NCBI GenBank assembly: GCA_027858355.1
Contig: JAQICW010000026.1
Location: 1-6,411 of the forward strand
Source of the DNA: Desulfobacula sp.
Lineage (GTDB): Bacteria > Desulfobacterota > Desulfobacteria > Desulfobacterales > Desulfobacteraceae
Direction of reading: 5' to 3'
DNA: 6,411 nucleotides
The notes under the pieces were generated by a model that searched no databases, was not told the DNA's origin, and was given only the letters and a program-made list of their open reading frames with translations. The translations under genes were made by a program, and so were the position numbers. This document shows, piece by piece, positions 6,126 through 6,411 of this stretch (positions within the stretch are counted from its first letter, which is position 1; every line of letters begins with the position of its first letter).

Positions 6126-6150
6126 CTCAAGCGTTGAGTTCACCTCCTTT
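6126..6150 (-). promoter_or_regulatory. strong Shine-Dalgarno-like motif plus small hairpin in the dctP leader
   Basis: AAAGGAGGTGAA (6139-6150) is a near-perfect anti-SD match. It is followed by CTCAA-CGC-TTGAG (6126-6138), a 5 bp stem with a 3-base loop. No ATG or GTG lies at normal spacing. The nearest candidate is a TTG 12 bases after GGAGG that opens only seven codons before TAG. This could be a leader peptide, a ribosome standby site or chance. Confidence 0.4.
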
Positions 6151-6204
6151 ATCAAACACTATCGATTGTTCATGGTACTGGCCATTACATATATTTTGTA
6201 TCTT

Positions 6205-6220
6205 TGCAAAAATCAGGCCA
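6205..6220 (-). promoter_or_regulatory. sigma-54 (RpoN) promoter of the TRAP operon
   Basis: TGGCCTGATTTTTGCA on the minus strand has GG (6218-6219) and GC (6206-6207) separated by exactly 10 bp. It matches the -24/-12 consensus TGGCACG-N4-TTGCA at all but two of its fixed positions. Transcription would start near 6194, giving a leader of about 118 bases before dctP. Such promoters need an AAA+ enhancer-binding protein, whose gene is not in the window. Paired dyad sites upstream are candidate binding sites for it. Confidence 0.8.
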
Positions 6221-6225
6221 AAATG

Positions 6226-6245
6226 TTTTTATTTTAGAATAAAAA
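6226..6245. repeat. AT-rich inverted repeat just upstream of the sigma-54 promoter
   Basis: TTTTTATT (6226-6233) and AATAAAAA (6238-6245) are perfect reverse complements around TTAG. The repeat sits between the promoter and the upstream dyads, where sigma-54 promoters often carry a bend site. It does not match the IHF consensus well. It could instead be a terminator for an unseen gene. Confidence 0.4.
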
Positions 6246-6286
6246 GTGAAAAAGCCTAATGGCAAGGTGTTTGGAAGCGATGAACG

Positions 6287-6316
6287 ATTATAGGATGGTT
6301 TTATGCAAGCGAACAA
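6287..6316 (-). promoter_or_regulatory. possible additional sigma-70 promoter
   Basis: A perfect TATAAT (6287-6292) on the minus strand has only a weak TTGTTC (6311-6316) 18 bp upstream. It could give basal transcription towards dctP, but the -35 is poor. Confidence 0.25.
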
Positions 6317-6317
6317 A

Positions 6318-6335
6318 TGAATCAATATTGACTCA
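6318..6335. promoter_or_regulatory. promoter-proximal dyad, candidate enhancer-binding site 1
   Basis: TGAATCAATATTGACTCA is an 18 bp palindrome with one mismatched position pair (8 of 9 half-site bases pair). Its centre is about 130 bp upstream of the predicted sigma-54 start site, in the usual range for an upstream activating sequence. The core TGAATC-N6-GACTC recurs at 6393. Confidence 0.6.
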
Positions 6336-6392
6336 AAATCATTCAATATGAGCGGAATACTAGGATACAACTCTGATGCAATACTGAATCAA

Positions 6393-6410
6393 TGAATCGT
6401 TTATGACTCG
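6393..6410. promoter_or_regulatory. distal dyad, candidate enhancer-binding site 2
   Basis: TGAATCGTTTATGACTCG repeats the TGAATC-N6-GACTC core of the proximal site in the same orientation, exactly 75 bp away and with a different 6 bp centre. A further half site TGAATC lies at 6385-6390. The array may continue beyond the window edge. Confidence 0.5.
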
Positions 6411-6411
6411 T

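Noticed and set aside
6185..6370. Minus-strand 61-codon frame in the dctP upstream region
   Set aside because: It overlaps the sigma-54 promoter and a dyad site, has no ribosome binding site and no recognisable sequence.

Overview
The window reads as part of an anaerobic, probably sulfate-reducing deltaproteobacterial (Desulfobacterota-like) chromosome. This is inferred from the combination of a DctP-type TRAP transporter, a corrinoid protein with a UroD-type methyltransferase, a canonical sigma-54 promoter, AT-leaning base composition, and a cluster of the GTGTCCCCGGAATTC repeat that I associate with IS200-like/REP-type elements in such genomes. No rRNA, tRNA or CRISPR array was seen, and no search was run, so the taxon is a guess.

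All recognisable genes lie on the minus strand, so transcription runs right to left. From the right: a ~330 bp regulatory region carries two matching copies of a dyad site (TGAATC-N6-GACTC, exactly 75 bp apart) and a GG-N10-GC sigma-54 promoter. Next come dctP (periplasmic solute-binding protein), a hairpin with a T tail, dctQ and dctM (4-base overlap), and a uspA-family gene 20 bp after dctM. After a 142 bp gap comes a UroD/MtaA-type methyltransferase gene, then a 134 bp gap and a corrinoid protein gene. Beyond it lie a short GC-rich repeat cluster, a 337 bp region without a confident gene, and the 5' part of a LysR-type regulator that has an in-frame TAG at codon 37 and runs off the left edge.

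The likely theme is uptake of a small organic anion by a sigma-54-controlled TRAP system, with a UspA protein in the position that TeaD occupies beside the ectoine TRAP transporter TeaABC. This is followed by corrinoid-dependent methyl transfer from, or within the catabolism of, that substrate. The usual third component (an MttB-like or other dedicated substrate methyltransferase, or an MtrH-like methyltetrahydrofolate partner) is not in the window. The UroD protein lacks the His-x-Cys zinc motif at the expected place but keeps a C-terminal Cys, so its reaction cannot be assigned by analogy alone. The substrate is not determinable from the sequence.

The most notable observations are the compact sigma-54 promoter with paired upstream dyads, the departure of the UroD protein from the MtaA/MtbA zinc motif, the clean amber codon inside the LysR helix-turn-helix beside corrinoid genes, and the terminator-like hairpin separating dctP from dctQM.
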